Shown: in pieces, positions 20,706-31,885 of the stretch
Position numbering within the stretch: position 1 is the stretch's first letter
How the letters are laid out: every line of letters begins with the position of its first letter
NCBI GenBank assembly: GCA_963575745.1
Contig: CAUYUJ010016065.1
Span: 95,001 to 159,000 of the forward strand
Direction of reading: 5' to 3'
Length of the DNA: 64,000 nucleotides
Source: Prorocentrum cordatum
Lineage: Eukaryota; Sar; Dinophyceae; Prorocentrales; Prorocentraceae
The notes under the pieces: generated by a model
The model's database searches: none
Seen by the model: only the letters and a program-made list of their open reading frames with translations
What the model was told of the DNA's origin: nothing
Made by a program: the position numbers and the translations under genes

Positions 20706-21194
20706 GCGTCTTATTCATAGTTGTCCTCCTCTCCGTTTTCTTCCTCCTCCTACAACACGCCCGTCGTACTGCCACGCCCACAGCTCGAAGAAAGGTTGCA
20801 TGACCTCGGGTCGAACAACGTGCCCCCAGAGGTCGAACTCGACGAAAAAAGCGCCAGTACTGGGTAAAATTCCCACCGTCGGCGACAGAACTGGGCCTGG
20901 GTCTGCGAAGAGAAAACTCCAAAGCGCAGTCTTAGGAAAGGCAAGGGGCTGTAAAATCTGGGAGCTACCGTGGCTCGGGTGGCATCACGCCACGAAACAA
21001 ATTTACACTCAGACACCCTTTGACGAACCTTGCATGTAACAACAAGAACGGCGGCGGTGCATAAGTCGCTAGCCCTCAGTAGTGATTTACACACCGCCAC
21101 CCATTCCCTGAGGCGCAGGGCCAGGAACAAGGAACAATCCATTGGAGGGTGTCCGTGTATATAGTGCTGTGGTTGACGACATCTCACCCCCTAC

Positions 21195-21402
21195 AGTCAA
21201 CCCGTAGAATAAGGATGCACGGTAAGGATACAAGGGCCTTGGAAGGCCATGTCGACACTTTGCGAGCGAGGCGCGGCCAGCGAAAGCGGCCAAGGATCAG
21301 TCAACCCGTAGAGTAAGATTGCGCGATAAGGATGCAAGGGCCTTGGAGGGCCATGTCGACACTCTGCGAGCGGGGCGCGGCTGGTGAGAGCGGCCAAGGA
21401 TG
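21195..21402 (+). repeat. 104-bp tandem duplication
   Basis: Two units beginning AGTCAACCCGTAGA at 21195 and 21299, each ending GCGGCCAAGGAT. A short third remnant follows (about 21403-21432). Confidence 0.85.
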
Positions 21403-21705
21403 GGCCGACGGGGAAGGATGCAAGGGCAACCTGGGAAAGTCGATAATCCTTAGTATGCGGGTTGACTGTAGTCCTCACCCCCCCCTTACGCAGGCGCAGG
21501 AGGAGGAGCAGGAGCAGGAGGAGGAGTGGAGAGGAGCGGGAGGAGCAGGAGGAGCAGGAGGAGCAGGCGGAGGAGGAGGGGCGAGCATGTTCCCCGCCCC
21601 AAGAAGGGGGTGGAGGCAACACTCCAGACCTCCTGAGGTTAGACGCCCCCGATCTGAGGGGCTGGTGCACTCCAAGACGCCCTCCGCCTTCTTGTAAACG
21701 GCGCC
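21403..21705. other. Intergenic with GGAGCA repeat
   Basis: (GGAGCAGGA)n-like text at 21497-21580. No gene seen. Confidence 0.5.
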
Positions 21706-22017
21706 CCTCCTGGCCCCCCGGACATCCGACGCCGCGGCTCGTTCACAGCGTGGCTCCCCGGAGGTCTGACCCCCCCCGGGGACCAGCCTGCCATCCTCTG
21801 CTGTCTGTTGGAGAAGGCGATCGGCTACAGAATCGATTCATATCCCTCAAAGTTGAACTTCCCTCCTGGCCCCCTAGACATCCGACGCCGTGGCTCGTTC
21901 ACAGCGTGGCTCCCCGAAGGTCTGACCCCCCCCTGGGGACTAGCCTGCCATCCTCTGCCGTCCGTTGGAGAAGGGGATCGGCTACGGAATCGATTCATGT
22001 ACCTCAAAGCTGAACTT
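21706..22017 (+). repeat. 156-bp tandem duplication
   Basis: Units start CCTCCTGGCCCCC at 21706 and 21862 and end AAAG(T/C)TGAACTTCC. About 90 percent identical by eye. Confidence 0.85.
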
Positions 22018-22278
22018 CCCCTCCCAGTGTACAAAGACTGGCATAGAATGCGCAGTAGATCAATGGAGCTGTCGACGTACACGCCGTACACTCGGCGGAA
22101 CATATGAATGTTGGGATAAATCGATTATGTTGCCGATCCCCTACTCGATCTTCTACGCCCCCAGACCAAAAATTGTCCCCTCCCGGATGCCCCCAGAGGA
22201 GCCGATCCCAACGTCGCTTCGTGCCTTGGGGACATGCGCCGCGACAGCTCCGCTAGAGAAAGAACAAACATGCATAAG

Positions 22279-22375
22279 CATAAACTGTCGCAGGTCCGCG
22301 CGGATTTCTTGGATCTGCGCTGGACCATCTCCCTGGCGCGCGGAGCGCGCCAGTGGCGGCGCCGGAGGCGTCGCC
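22279..22375 (-). repeat. Dispersed GC-rich repeat, copy 2
   Basis: Matches the AP-3 sigma upstream repeat (1989-2083), including GGCGCGCGGAGCGCGCCAG. On the minus strand a TTCTTTCTCTAG acceptor-like site and an ATG follow within about 60 bp (22265-22230), but no conserved protein follows. Confidence 0.6.
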
Positions 22376-23395
22376 AAGGGGGCCCAGCACCGATCCTAGC
22401 CATCCGCGCGGTTTTTTCGAAAATTTATGCCTCTGCAATGTGTCCTTCTTCGATCCAAGCTTTCCGAGCTGCGCCCAGCCTTGCCGACGAAGGGCCCCCC
22501 GAAAGCCAACTACAATTGTCTAATCGGGAGCGGCCAAGAGGGGGGTGTCCAAGAGGGGGGGTGCAAATCATGACCGGCGGCATGTGCGCGGCCCAGCGGG
22601 GGGGCCAGGGACGTAGTGAAATAAGAAGAGGCGCCATGAAATCTGGGGACAAATCATGGCCCCCGCCATGATATCCACCCCCCCCCTGGTCATCACTCAT
22701 CACCCCCCGCTTTGCCGCCCCCGATCTCAACTCGCCCTCATCTGATCGTCGTCGTCAGCGGCGCTGTTGCCGCCAGCCTCTGGCTCGGCCATAACTCGGC
22801 TCTCCGGCGGACATTCGAGACGATGCCCGCACCCCCGGAAGGCCCTCGGCGGGGCGCAGCTGACGGCAGGCATCCCGAGGCCATAGGACGCCGCGGAGAC
22901 ACCACGACAGCGCCCGAGGGAGGACAGCGAAGCTCGACCCCGAAGACCCCGGGCCTCGAGCCCGAAAACCCTGCCTCGCCTCGTGCCCTGGGGGGGTCGG
23001 GTCGGGCGAACGGGGGGGATAGCAAACGGGGGGGCTTGAGAATCAGCTCACGCAGCTGATTTTCCCGGCGCCTCCAGGCGCCGGAGGCGATTATGTATCG
23101 AGGAATGGGCCCTTCGGTGGGGCCGAAACCAGCTGCATGCAGCAGATTTCGTACCCCCCCCTTTCCCAATCCCTCCCTGTCGTCCAGCCCGAGCCTCGTG
23201 CCCCCGGGGGGGCCTGCGCCGCGATAGCTCCTCGCGGCGCACGAAGCGGCCGGCCAGGCCCAGGCGGGGGCCCGCGAGCGCCCACAGCGCCTTGGAGCGC
23301 CCAGCCGCGCGCCACGCGCGGCACACGGCCGCCGCGTGCGCGATGTCGCGGAGCTCGAGCAGGGACAGGCTCTCCTTGGAGCGAGGAGGAGCCAG
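22376..23395. other. Intergenic, no gene seen
   Basis: Inverted words CAAATCATGA(C)C and GGCGGCATG near 22563-22675. The open minus frame over 22738-23390 is without recognised motif. Confidence 0.4.
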
Positions 23396-23479
23396 GAGGA
23401 GGAGGAGGAGGAGGAGGAGGAGGAGGAGGAGGAGGAGGAGGAGGAGGGGGAGGAGGAGGGGGAGGAGGAGGAGGAGGAG

Positions 23480-23512
<33 letters not shown>

Positions 23513-23612
23513 GGAGGAGGAGGAAAAGGAGGAGGAGGAGGAGGCGTACGAGGAGGAGGAGGAGGAGGAGGAGGAGGAGGAGAAGGAGGAGGAGGCGGCG
23601 GAGAAGGGGGGG
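23396..23612. repeat. (GGA)n microsatellite
   Basis: GGA/GGGGGA tract with one GCGTAC interruption near 23545. Confidence 0.95.
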
Positions 23613-23822
23613 AGTTCGCCCCCCCGATCACATCCCGGCGGGGGACCGCCAGAACTCTGCGGACATCCCCGAGGAAACCGTAGCTGATCTCTGCAAATGT
23701 GGGCGAAACAGCGTGACGTGACCCGGGGGAGAGGGGGGAGGGAGAGGGCTAATCACGGCCGTCATCGCCAAGACCTTAAAAAAAAGCAGGCTCTTGGCGG
23801 TGTGCGCACAGGGAGGTAATCG

Positions 23823-23940
23823 GAGGGGGGAGGCTTCACAGAAGGAAGCTGCTTCTTTGAAGGCGCGGGCCTTCCATCTAAAGGCAAGGCCCGCGCCTTC
23901 TACGAAGCAGGGTGCTTCTAAGAAGCCTTCCCCCCTCCCC
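23823..23940. repeat. Hairpin repeat (CTTCTTAGAAGG), copy 2
   Basis: Arms 23823-23874 and 23885-23940, loop about 10 nt with ATCTAAAGG. Homologous to 7381-7503, including the GGCGCGGGCCTT core. Confidence 0.75.
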
Positions 23941-24048
23941 CTCCCCACTCTGCGCGTGGCCGATCTCCATAAAGGGGATCCAAACTTCTCGCGCCGCGCT
24001 GCGCGAGGCACGAGGCGCGACCGACTTCGCGCTCTCGCGCCTCCCCCG

Positions 24049-24262
24049 CGAGGAGGAGGAGGAGGAAAAGGAGGAGGAGGAGGAGGAGGAGGAGGAGGAG
24101 GAGGAGGGGGAGGTCACGCGGGTGCCCAGATCGCCCCGAACGGCGGCCGGAGAGAGCTGCGGGATCGAGGAGCGGGGGAGGGGAAGGAGGGCGAGGAGGA
24201 GGAGGGGGAGGAGGAGGAGGATCGAGGATCGAGGAGGATCGAGGAGGATCTGGGATGGAAGG
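24049..24262. repeat. (GGA)n tract grading into GAGGATC repeats
   Basis: GGA at 24049-24114, GC-rich break, then GGAGGA and GAGGATCGAGGATC at 24195-24256. Confidence 0.85.
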
Positions 24263-24496
24263 TTAGGATGCAACTGGGAGGTCTTCGACAGAACTATTCA
24301 GGGCAACGGGGCGCGATTCAGGGGCCGGTAAGCCGGATTGGCCACAATCAGGCCCAAGATTGAGAGCCGACTTGAGGCGGATTGAGCGGGATCCAGCCAG
24401 ATGAGGCGGGATCCTGCTGGACTTGGCCAGCTGCTTGTCGACGGCGGGTGTACCAGCGAAGATGCCGAACTGAAGCTCACAGGAGCTGCTTCCTAT

Positions 24497-24620
24497 GAGG
24501 ATCGAGGATCGAGGAGGAGCTCCGCCCGTCGTTGGGATCGAGAGAATCGCGAGGATCGAGAGGAGCGAGGAGATCGTCAAGGAGAGGATCGAGAGCATCG
24601 AGATTATCGAGGAGAAGGAT
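24497..24620. repeat. GGATCGAGA minisatellite
   Basis: Degenerate 6-12-bp units GATCGAG/GATCGAGAG; same word family as the end of the 24195-24262 tract. Confidence 0.75.
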
Positions 24621-24940
24621 CGAGACTCGAATTACCAGCCTGGAACATACCCCTATCCCTATGCTGGGTATCTCCTCGTCACGATGCCAATCTTGGGGGT
24701 TCCCTTATTTTTTAGGGCGAATCCCTAAGATTGTCATCGCCTTTTGGCGTGTCAATCTTAGGGATCGGGTTACGTTCGAGGCTGGCAATCGAAGCCCATA
24801 TGGCATTCGGCGCCGCCCAAAATCTCCGCGAGGGCGAGCTCGAGGAGAGCCCCGCGCTGCCCGGCCCAGCAGCAGGCCACCTGGCAGCAGCCCCCGAGCC
24901 GTGCCGCGGCCGGCGGGGGCGAAGGCCGGACGACGACACG

Positions 24941-25104
24941 GAAGGGGCCCCAGGACACACAAACAAATACACACAAATAAAAGAATTCCCCATGTTGTCC
25001 CATATTCTCTGGGTTTTTGTCTTCCCGCCCAATTCCCATATGTGCCTATATTTCCTGGGGGGGATCGACGATTAATTGTGTCTGTGTGTGTTTTCCCCTC
25101 CTGA
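24941..25104 (+). repeat. Dispersed repeat, copy 2
   Basis: Counterpart of the intronic repeat at 1226-1387; ends GTGTTTTCCCCTCCTGAG. Confidence 0.6.
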
Positions 25105-25324
25105 GACACATCCGGACGAGGATGCTGCCAATGGTTTGGGCGTCGGAGTCCTGAGCATCTTCCGAGGTTGGAGGGCTCAGGGTGACATCCTTACGGGCTC
25201 TTGGGCCTCGAAAAAATCGATGCGTCTCGTGATTCACCTTTTGCCGAGTCGAGCCTCGAAGACCAATTGAAGCGGCATTCCAGATTTCACTCTTTGCCCT
25301 CCACCCGAAGAAAGTGATCGGGAA

Positions 25325-25644
25325 TAGATGGCGTCAAAGGATCGCGCCGCATCATCGATGCATCGCCGATGCGTCGGCGATACGTCGGGCACGCTGGCCT
25401 GATCTAAGGAACGATAATTAAGGAACGAAACCCCTTTTGTTCCGAGTAAGTCTAGGAAGTCCGAAGGAACACCAAGGGGGGCTCGCCGCCAAGAAGGTAG
25501 CGGAACGCATGCAAGCCAAAGGAGCGACCGAGCCCCTTCTGCAAAGCAAATGTTCCTTATTCGAGCCGGACCCTGTAGATGGCGTCGAAGGATCGCGCCG
25601 CGTCGTCGATGCATCGCCGAGGCGTCGGTGATACATCGGGCACG
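25325..25644 (+). repeat. Direct duplication of a 69-bp block
   Basis: TAGATGGCGTC(A/G)AAGGATCG at 25325-25393 and again at 25576-25644, both ending TCGGGCACG. The 182-bp spacer is unique. Confidence 0.75.
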
Positions 25645-26215
25645 TCGGCGTGGAGAAAAACTCGGGCTCCACGTCGAGCCGCAGGTCGCCGATGCATGGG
25701 CCATGAGGCGCGGTCCTTGGACCCGACCTGCCCGGTCCGGACCCCGTCTGGGGGGCCTGGGACGGAACGCTGGATCGGGAACGAACGGGGCGCTTCTGGC
25801 CACGGCGAGCATCGGCCACGGATAGACTCCCAACCTTGATCTGAGGAACGGCCCGAAAACCCAAACCACCCCTGCGCCGACAAAAGCAGTCCTGATCTGC
25901 GGATGGAAACCAGTGCGGACGAGGACGCCCTGAGATCTGAGCGTTGTAGTTTGCACTCGCCTGGCGTGTCCGCCCGATTTCGGGCACGTGACCCTCACGG
26001 ATCGATCCTGCTCGAAATGTGCAGCAAAAAGACGGGGCACAGGTCCCCGGTCGTGATTCTTCGCGATGTTGCAATCCCACCAGCCTTCTGGGCGGAGGTG
26101 GTACAACGATTTGTTTTTTCTTCCTTCTTCCACAAAAACCCTCATTCCACCTTCCCCTGTCCCCTCCCTCTGGGTCTGAACGGGGGAGACGGATCCATTG
26201 GAGTCCGAGAGGGGC
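25645..26215. other. Intergenic, no gene seen
   Basis: Contains a diverged AATCCCACCAGCC repeat at 26073-26200. No protein-like ORF. Confidence 0.45.
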
Positions 26216-26455
26216 CCCCAAGGTGTAGCCCAAGAGAGCCCCAAGAGGGGTCCGAGAGGTGCCCCCAAGGCGGCCTCGAGCAAACCCAGGAGCGCCCCCA
26301 GGAGCGTCCCCCCGAGACGGCCCCAGGAGCCGGGCGAGTGAGCCCAAGCCCCGCTCTAGGTGGGCCGTGGAGCCCCAAGAGCGCCCCGAGAGGGCGCCAG
26401 GGCCGCCCCCGAGAGGGCCCCAAGAGGACCCCACGGAGGACCCCAGAGGCGTCCC
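26216..26455. repeat. CCCCAAGAGG minisatellite, array 3
   Basis: Ends 4 bp before the left TIR of the interrupted (GGA)n element. Confidence 0.7.
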
Positions 26456-26459
26456 AGAT

Positions 26460-26574
26460 TGATGGGCCAGTTTTCCACCACCACCACCATAAGTTGGAGG
26501 GGGGAAGGAGGAGGAGGAGGCGGAGGAGGAGGAGGAAGAGGAGGCTGAGGAGGAGGAGGCGGAGGAGGAGGAGG
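26460..26574 (+). mobile_element. (GGA)n-cored TIR element, left half (interrupted by the YR retrotransposon)
   Basis: Left TIR TGATGGGCCAGTTTTCC..AAGTTGGAGGGGGG and 70 bp of GGA repeat, then an abrupt junction GAGG|CGTCC with the A1 repeat. The matching right half is 19 kb away at 45656-45712. The flanks CAGAT (left) and CAAAT (right) look like a 5-bp target duplication with one change. Confidence 0.85.
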
Positions 26575-26718
26575 CGTCCTTTCTTAGGGGGCTGTGCGCT
26601 CGGGAAAGGGGTTTCTGCGGGTTCGCGGGATTCGGTTCGTCTCCCTTTCGGGCCCCTCGTGCGTTTTGCTGGATTCGGCTCGCGCGCAGGCGCCCTGTTC
26701 CAAGGGTCGGGGTCTAGC
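26575..26718 (+). repeat. Split direct repeat A1 (element 5' end)
   Basis: 144 bp starting CGTCCTTTCTTAGGGGGC and ending GTCGGGGTCTAGC. Identical to A2 except one T/C difference at 26612. Confidence 0.9.
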
Positions 26719-27759
26719 CGTCCCCGCGCTGCCGCCGGCTGCCCGTCGAGGCCCCTGGTCGACGGGCTCTTCTCCTGTCAGTTGTCCTAGCTGCCAAATG
26801 TCTCCGTTGCCAGCTACTCGTCGACACATCTGGTCGGCGCTCATTTATCCTGTCAGCTGTTCGGCTATGATCAGCGGTGCTAGCTTCAACACGTCTCACC
26901 TAACATCCCACGTTCCCTTCGGGCGTGTCCGCGGCACCTTCGCGACAGCTCACGCCGCGCCACTCGTGTCCTGGCACTTCGCCACTCCTTTTGAACAATC
27001 ACCCGTCGGTCCGAGGCGGCTGATCAGCGGTCCTGGCTGCACCACATCTCACTTCATCCAGTATTCCTTCGTTTTTTCCTTTCTGCTGATTTCTTTTTCA
27101 TTCCCACTTCTTCCTTCCATCCTGTTTCCCTTCACTCCCCCCTCCCCAGCTGGGGCTTCAATGAAGGGCACAACATGCAATATACCTAGAGGCGGCCATC
27201 TCTGCCAGACTCTGACAGACACGGCGAGCGACAGTCGGTCTCTTCCGCGCTGCGTCCTCGCCCTTCTTCTATCCTCACACGCACACACACACATGGCTGC
27301 CTCTCCTTACCCCTTGCTGCCCTCTCCCATTCAGGAGACGAGGATGAGGAGGTGGAGGAGAAAGGCGAGGGCGAGGCCTGCGAGCCTTGTCGGAAAATGA
27401 GCCCTGTGTCATCCGCGCTCGTGGCAGGCAATATTGGTGGCAAGCGTCCTGGTGGCAAGCATCCTGGTGGCACCCGCAACTGAGGGTTCCATCCGCACGA
27501 AGAGTTCACGGCGACACACGCTCTCCTCCGCACCTCGCCAGCGTGTCAGGATTCCCGTCGGAAGAGCAAGGTGCACGGCACGTATAGTGCCTTGAAGACA
27601 ATCGCGCTTCGGATCCCATCCTTGCCCCTCCCTCTCCTTTTCCCCCTGCATACACTGCCGCCCTCCCTTCCTCCCTTCAACCCTCCCATAAACCTCTGCC
27701 GCAGAATTCCTCGCAGCGCTGGCTCAAGCAACACGGGCCGACGATGGGCGCTCTCTTAG
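26719..27759 (+). other. 5' leader of the YR retrotransposon
   Basis: About 1 kb without a conserved protein. A 268-codon frame (26594-27400) crosses A1 and has no motif. (CA)n at 27281-27292. The RT frame opens after the TAG at 27757-27759. Confidence 0.5.
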
Positions 27760-29885
27760 CGGAGGTCCGATCTACAGGAATGGGAGGGCGTACCTGGCCT
27801 TCACCTGCGCTTCGATTTCCTGTCCGCGAATGGCGCGGACCCCGCCCTGCTGCATTCCTGGCGGCACGGGCACTCTCTCGGGGCGTCGCCTGTCGTGCCG
27901 AGGCAGGTGCGCAACCATCCTTCCGTCGCGTCCCAGCTCGCGTGGGCCGAACGCGAACGGGACCGCCTGGCTGAGTCGGGGAAAGTTTCCTTCTTCCCGG
28001 CTGATGCCCCTCCGCCCAAACACCTCAACGTCAACCCGCGCGGCTTAATCCTGAAGCCGCGCCCCGGGGCGGACGCCGAGGCCGACGAATCTGAGCGCTT
28101 CAAAGCGCGTTTAATCGTCGATTTGCGGCGGGGGGGCGTCAACGAGCGCATGCCAAACGCCGACGTCGCGTACGGCACGCTGGATCAGGCTGTGTCCCGC
28201 ATGTCCGCGGGTTCCTGGTTGTTCGTCCTCGACCTGCGCGATTGTTTTTTAATTGGCGTGTTTCCGACGCCGACTCGTGCGCCCTAGGCTTCCATTCCCC
28301 TGGCAGACGCCAGCTCGGGAAATACAATTATTTACCATTCGGCCTCAAGCCCGCGCCTGGCATCAACGACACCAATGTGAAGGAGATTTTAAGAATCCTC
28401 CGCTTACGTACCGAAGTTGACCATTTAGACTTCGTTGACGACTTGTTAGGCGCGGCGCCGGATGAACCCACGGCTTGGCAAAACCTGTGTCGAGCTGTCC
28501 GCTTCCTGTTGCGGCGCGGCATCCCAATCAGTGCCAAACCCAGCGGCATCCGAGCACCTGCACGCCGACAAACCTGGATCGGCTGGGTGTTCGATACCGT
28601 CGAATGCATTATCACCGTGCCGCCTGAGAAGACTGACCGCTGTCGCGAGTTGTGCGCTGCCGTTCTCGAGGCAGACCAACACCGCACGCTCCGCAGCAAA
28701 CATGTAGCATCGGCAGTAGGTTTGGCCTCGCACATCGCGGAGCTCCTTCCGCAGTTGCGGCGCCGGCTGCACCCTCTTTGGGCAGATTTTAATGCGTCGG
28801 GGGTGTATTCGGCGTGGCGTGCCATCCCCTTGGCCGACCCCCCGGTGACTCTCTCAGATCTCAGTCGCGCGGCCCTGGCGCACATCTGCTCGGCCTTATG
28901 TACGCCCCCGGTGCGTTCCTTGCACTGTGACGGCGGCCCTCTCAGCATGTGGGGCCACAAATCTCCCGAATTCGCTGATTGGGCGAACCTTGCCCGCAAA
29001 GGCGCAATCCGGGTCGTGGAGTGCGACGCCTCCAAAATGCACGGGTGGTCCTACCATCTGTGTTGGGGCAGCCGCGTTGTCGCCGATACGTGGCCTGACA
29101 ACTTCGAATCCCGGGAGGCGCAGCCCAATTCCTTGGAAATCAATTACAAGGAGTTGTGGGTTGCAGTCCAGTGCCTTCTCAGGGAGTCTTCTTGCTTAAA
29201 AGGTTGGCGAGTTTTTTTCAGGCTCGACAATTCCGCTGCCGTGCATTACGTTAATGTGCGCTACGGGCGGATACCTTCCCTCGAGTCTCTGGCGCATCGT
29301 TTTGAAAGCGCCGAGCGGGCAGCTCAATGTTGGGCTCTAGCCTTGCACACCCCTGGCAAGAGCAACGTCATTGCAGACGCGGGATCCCGGTCACTGGACT
29401 TCGCGCGTTCCTGGCGCGAGGATCAGCACAGGGACGCCGCACTTCGCAAGACCTTGTTTCAAGAGGTCGAATCCAGATGCGGCGTTCAGTTCACGCTGGA
29501 CTTGTTCGCAGATCGACTCGGCATGACGGCTCTCACCCACGAGTGGCGTTTTCCAGAACTTTCCGCTTTCGAGGCCGAACTGCGCGGCCACGCGGTGTGG
29601 GCACACCCACCGCGCGCGCTGCCCAAGGAGACTTTTCAATTTTTGAATGCCGCCATTGCTGTCAACGCAGACCTGCGCGTTGTCATCCTGTGCCCTGACG
29701 ACCCGGGAGCCCCGTGGTTCCGTCCGTCGTTGCTATCCAAGTGGCACAGAATCAGATCGTGGCCCGCCGGGTACGACCTTTTCCGATGGCCGTCCGATCG
29801 CGGCTTGTCGAAAGGCCCAGCGTCGGATCTTCCATACATCGTGCTTCAAAGCTGGCTTCCGAACCGCCGGAAGCGCAAGCGCTGA
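27760..29885 (+). pseudogene. Reverse transcriptase - RNase H - methyltransferase-like polyprotein of the YR element, one frameshift
   Basis: Frame 1 (27760-28250) holds the RT N-terminal motifs: NPRGLILKPR, FKARLIVDLR and WLFVLDLRDC with the first catalytic Asp. At the T6 run 28245-28250 the frame shifts by -1. The second frame (to 29885, 547 codons) gives YLPFGLKPAPG, the catalytic LDFVDDLLG (residues 62-70), then RNase H with Asp262 (ECDAS), Glu304 (NYKELW), Asp329 (RLDN) and Asp379 (VIADAGSR). The last 130 residues (LDLFADRLGM, WAHPPR, CPDDPGAPWFRP) match the DNA-methyltransferase-like domain that follows RNase H in DIRS-type elements. It would act on the element RNA during reverse transcription. 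No ATG was found at the 5' edge of the open frame, so the start is unknown. The frameshift is either an indel in the T run (damage or sequencing error) or recoding. Confidence 0.85.
28245..28251 (+). promoter_or_regulatory. Possible -1 frameshift site (T TTT TTA) in the RT gene
   Basis: In the incoming frame the codons are TTT TTA preceded by T, the canonical X XXY YYZ heptamer, and the downstream RT continues exactly in the -1 frame. A small stem GGCGT/ACGCC (28255-28271) follows 3 nt later. Position in the middle of the RT catalytic domain makes an indel at least as likely. Confidence 0.35.
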
Positions 29886-30190
29886 CAGAGCTACCTGTGC
29901 TCTTTCGCACCTACAAAAATACACATTGCATTGCACATGCTTCCCCAATCCCTCCACCCCCAATATGGCCCCCCGCCCCTGCCCGCTATTAGGGTGCATT
30001 GCTGGGATTTTATGACTGTCGACGGCCGGGACATCCCACATTTTCAATTTCTCGTTTCTTCACATGTCCCCTCCTTGCTCCCCAGACCGCCCATGCTTCG
30101 CGGATGCTCCGGGACGTTCTTATTTGCCGCATTTCGGTTCAGCTGGTCCATCAGCGGATCTGCCGATTGAACACCGCCACTGTCGCGGGG
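29886..30190 (+). other. Spacer between RT and gag-like genes
   Basis: 305 bp without a conserved ORF. Confidence 0.5.
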
Positions 30191-31251
30191 ATGGGGTCTC
30201 CAGTCAGCGAGGACCGCGTCAAGGCCCTCATTGACGAGGCGATTGCGGCAGCGTGCGCCCCGTCAGGTCCCATCCACGCAGCGGTGCTCGCCAGCATCAC
30301 CAAGGAGGTCGCCGCCGACGGAACCATCGGCGTCGCTGCGAGCAGCGCCGTCACGAGCAGCGAGCAGGCCTCTCGAGGGCAACCCGGATCCCGGAGTTCC
30401 AGGCCCAGGCAGACGCGGAGCTTCCGTTCGGTAAAGTGTTGCGCGACCGTGGCCCCGACCAGGTCAGGCGGGCGTGGTTTGCGATCATGGTGGACACCGA
30501 CCAGTTAGAGGAGTCTGTCACTGAGTCCCTCGCTGACCCGAAAGATCCCATGGCCACCATTTACGCTTTGCATGCCGCACACCCAGCTAATTCGGAGTTG
30601 TCCGCGCTGAAGAGCAGCGCAGCCCTGCGCCACGCGGCCCGGACCACTTGGAAGCAACTGCGCCTCCCCGAGCAGGGCGGGGGACCCGACCGGCTGCAAG
30701 TGCACTTGGGCGAGCGCGCAAAGAGTAGCGACCATGCCGTTCGCGCCTTGGCCCGGGCCATTTTGGCTCTCTACCATTTAATCGAGAAGCGCGCGACGGC
30801 CCTTGCAAGCAAGAAGAAGACGGCGCTGGCGAAACACGCTGCCCAGAAACTGGCCTTGATGCCGTGCGTATACGAATGCATCAAGAGTTTTAAGCGGCGA
30901 CGCATCAAGCCATCGGCCGCGGTAGCGCTGGACAGCGAGCTGTTGCTCCGTGACTTCGGACTCGATCTGATCCTGGGGCCCGTGGCCTTGGGGGCGAAAG
31001 CTGCGACCGGTCCCTCGGGCAGCGCCGGCGCCGGCGCCTCTGGGCAAGTGTCCGGGAGCTCACAGGCGCAGGCCCCGGAGCAGGGCAGGCCCAGCCGCGC
31101 TTCGGGTTTCGCCAAGCGGGAGAGGTCGCCGTCCCCAGCCGCAGTCGAGTCTTCCAAACGAACCGCCAAGAAGAAAGAAGCTGACGCTCTATTCTTCGAG
31201 CTGCACGTTTTTGCCATAAAGAACCCTGCTGGGAGCGTCACCGAGCTTACT
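30191..31251 (+). pseudogene. Gag-like protein, 5' part (interrupted by a DNA transposon)
   Basis: Starts MGSPVSEDRVKALIDEAI at 30191 in frame 2 and moves to frame 1 between about 30365 and 30395 (frameshift). It then runs open through a helical region (ALRHAARTTWKQLRL, CVYECIKSFKRRRIK) and a Ser/Gly/Lys-rich linker to codon ACT at 31249-31251, where the DNA transposon begins. The frame resumes at 42574 and ends in a Cys-rich tail. The combination of a charged helical body, basic linker and terminal zinc-binding tail suggests a nucleocapsid-type role, but I recognise no named capsid domain. It lies downstream of RT, not upstream as in most DIRS-like elements. Confidence 0.6.
31249..31251. repeat. 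3-bp target site duplication (ACT), left copy
   Basis: Partner at 42571-42573. ACT is a complete Thr codon of the gag-like frame on both sides. Confidence 0.8.
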
Positions 31252-31351
31252 AAGTACTTAGCTTAGTTCTACTGTGGTTAGTATCCACATACGCCAGTTA
31301 CGACATGAGGTTAGCGGCTGGAGGTTCTAAGGTGATTAAAATCACGATTGT

Positions 31352-31401
31352 AAGTAGGTTACGTAACTATGCTAAGCGGTTAGGTTGATTGTGCTAACTT
31401 G
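31352..31401 (+). repeat. Subterminal inverted motif, left
   Basis: AAGTAGGTTA..GCTAACTTG, inverted counterpart at 42299-42342; about 45-50 bp with only the ends matching. Confidence 0.45.
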
Positions 31402-31469
31402 TTTTTTTTTAAGTTAGCTGCCGCAGACTTTCAATATCGTCGTATCGTTTTTGTAGTCGCAGCCGCGGG

Positions 31470-31760
31470 GCGGCGGCGGGGGCGAAAGCCCTGCGAAGGT
31501 CCCGAAGGGCTCTCAGGAGGTCCCAAACTGAGCGGGTCTGCTGAGAGGCGCAGCCTCGACGATATGGGAAAAAGCAAGGCGGCGGGGGGGGCGAAAGCCC
31601 TACGAGGGTCCCGAGGAGCTCTCAGGAGGCCCCAAAGTGAGCGGGTCTGCGGGGAGGCGCAGCCTCGACGATATAGGAAAACGCAAAGCAACGGGGGGGG
31701 GCGGAAGCCCTACGTGGGTCCCAAAGGGCTCTCAGAAGGTCCCAGAGCGAGTCCAGGGCC
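31470..31760 (-). repeat. 110-bp tandem repeat in the transposon's subterminal region
   Basis: Three units with GG(C)GAAAGCCCTRCG at 31482, 31592 and 31702, each followed by GCTCTCAG(A/G)AGG; the first two also share GAGCGGGTCTGC and CAGCCTCGACGATAT. It lies 3' of the transposase gene. Subterminal repeats are typical transposase-binding regions in CACTA elements; here that is inference. Confidence 0.75.
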
Positions 31761-31885
31761 CCACATGGCTCCCATGGGCACCCCAGGAGGAGGAAGAGTC
31801 GGAGTAGGAAGGAGATGAGGAGAGATACAGAATGAGGAGCTCCCAAACACCCAATCGATTGTACATCAACTGGTCCCACATGCAA

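Noticed and set aside
26594-27400. 268-codon ORF in the 5' leader of the YR element as a gag gene
   Set aside because: It starts inside the A1 repeat, has no motif and a composition of translated leader; it may still hide a small real ORF.
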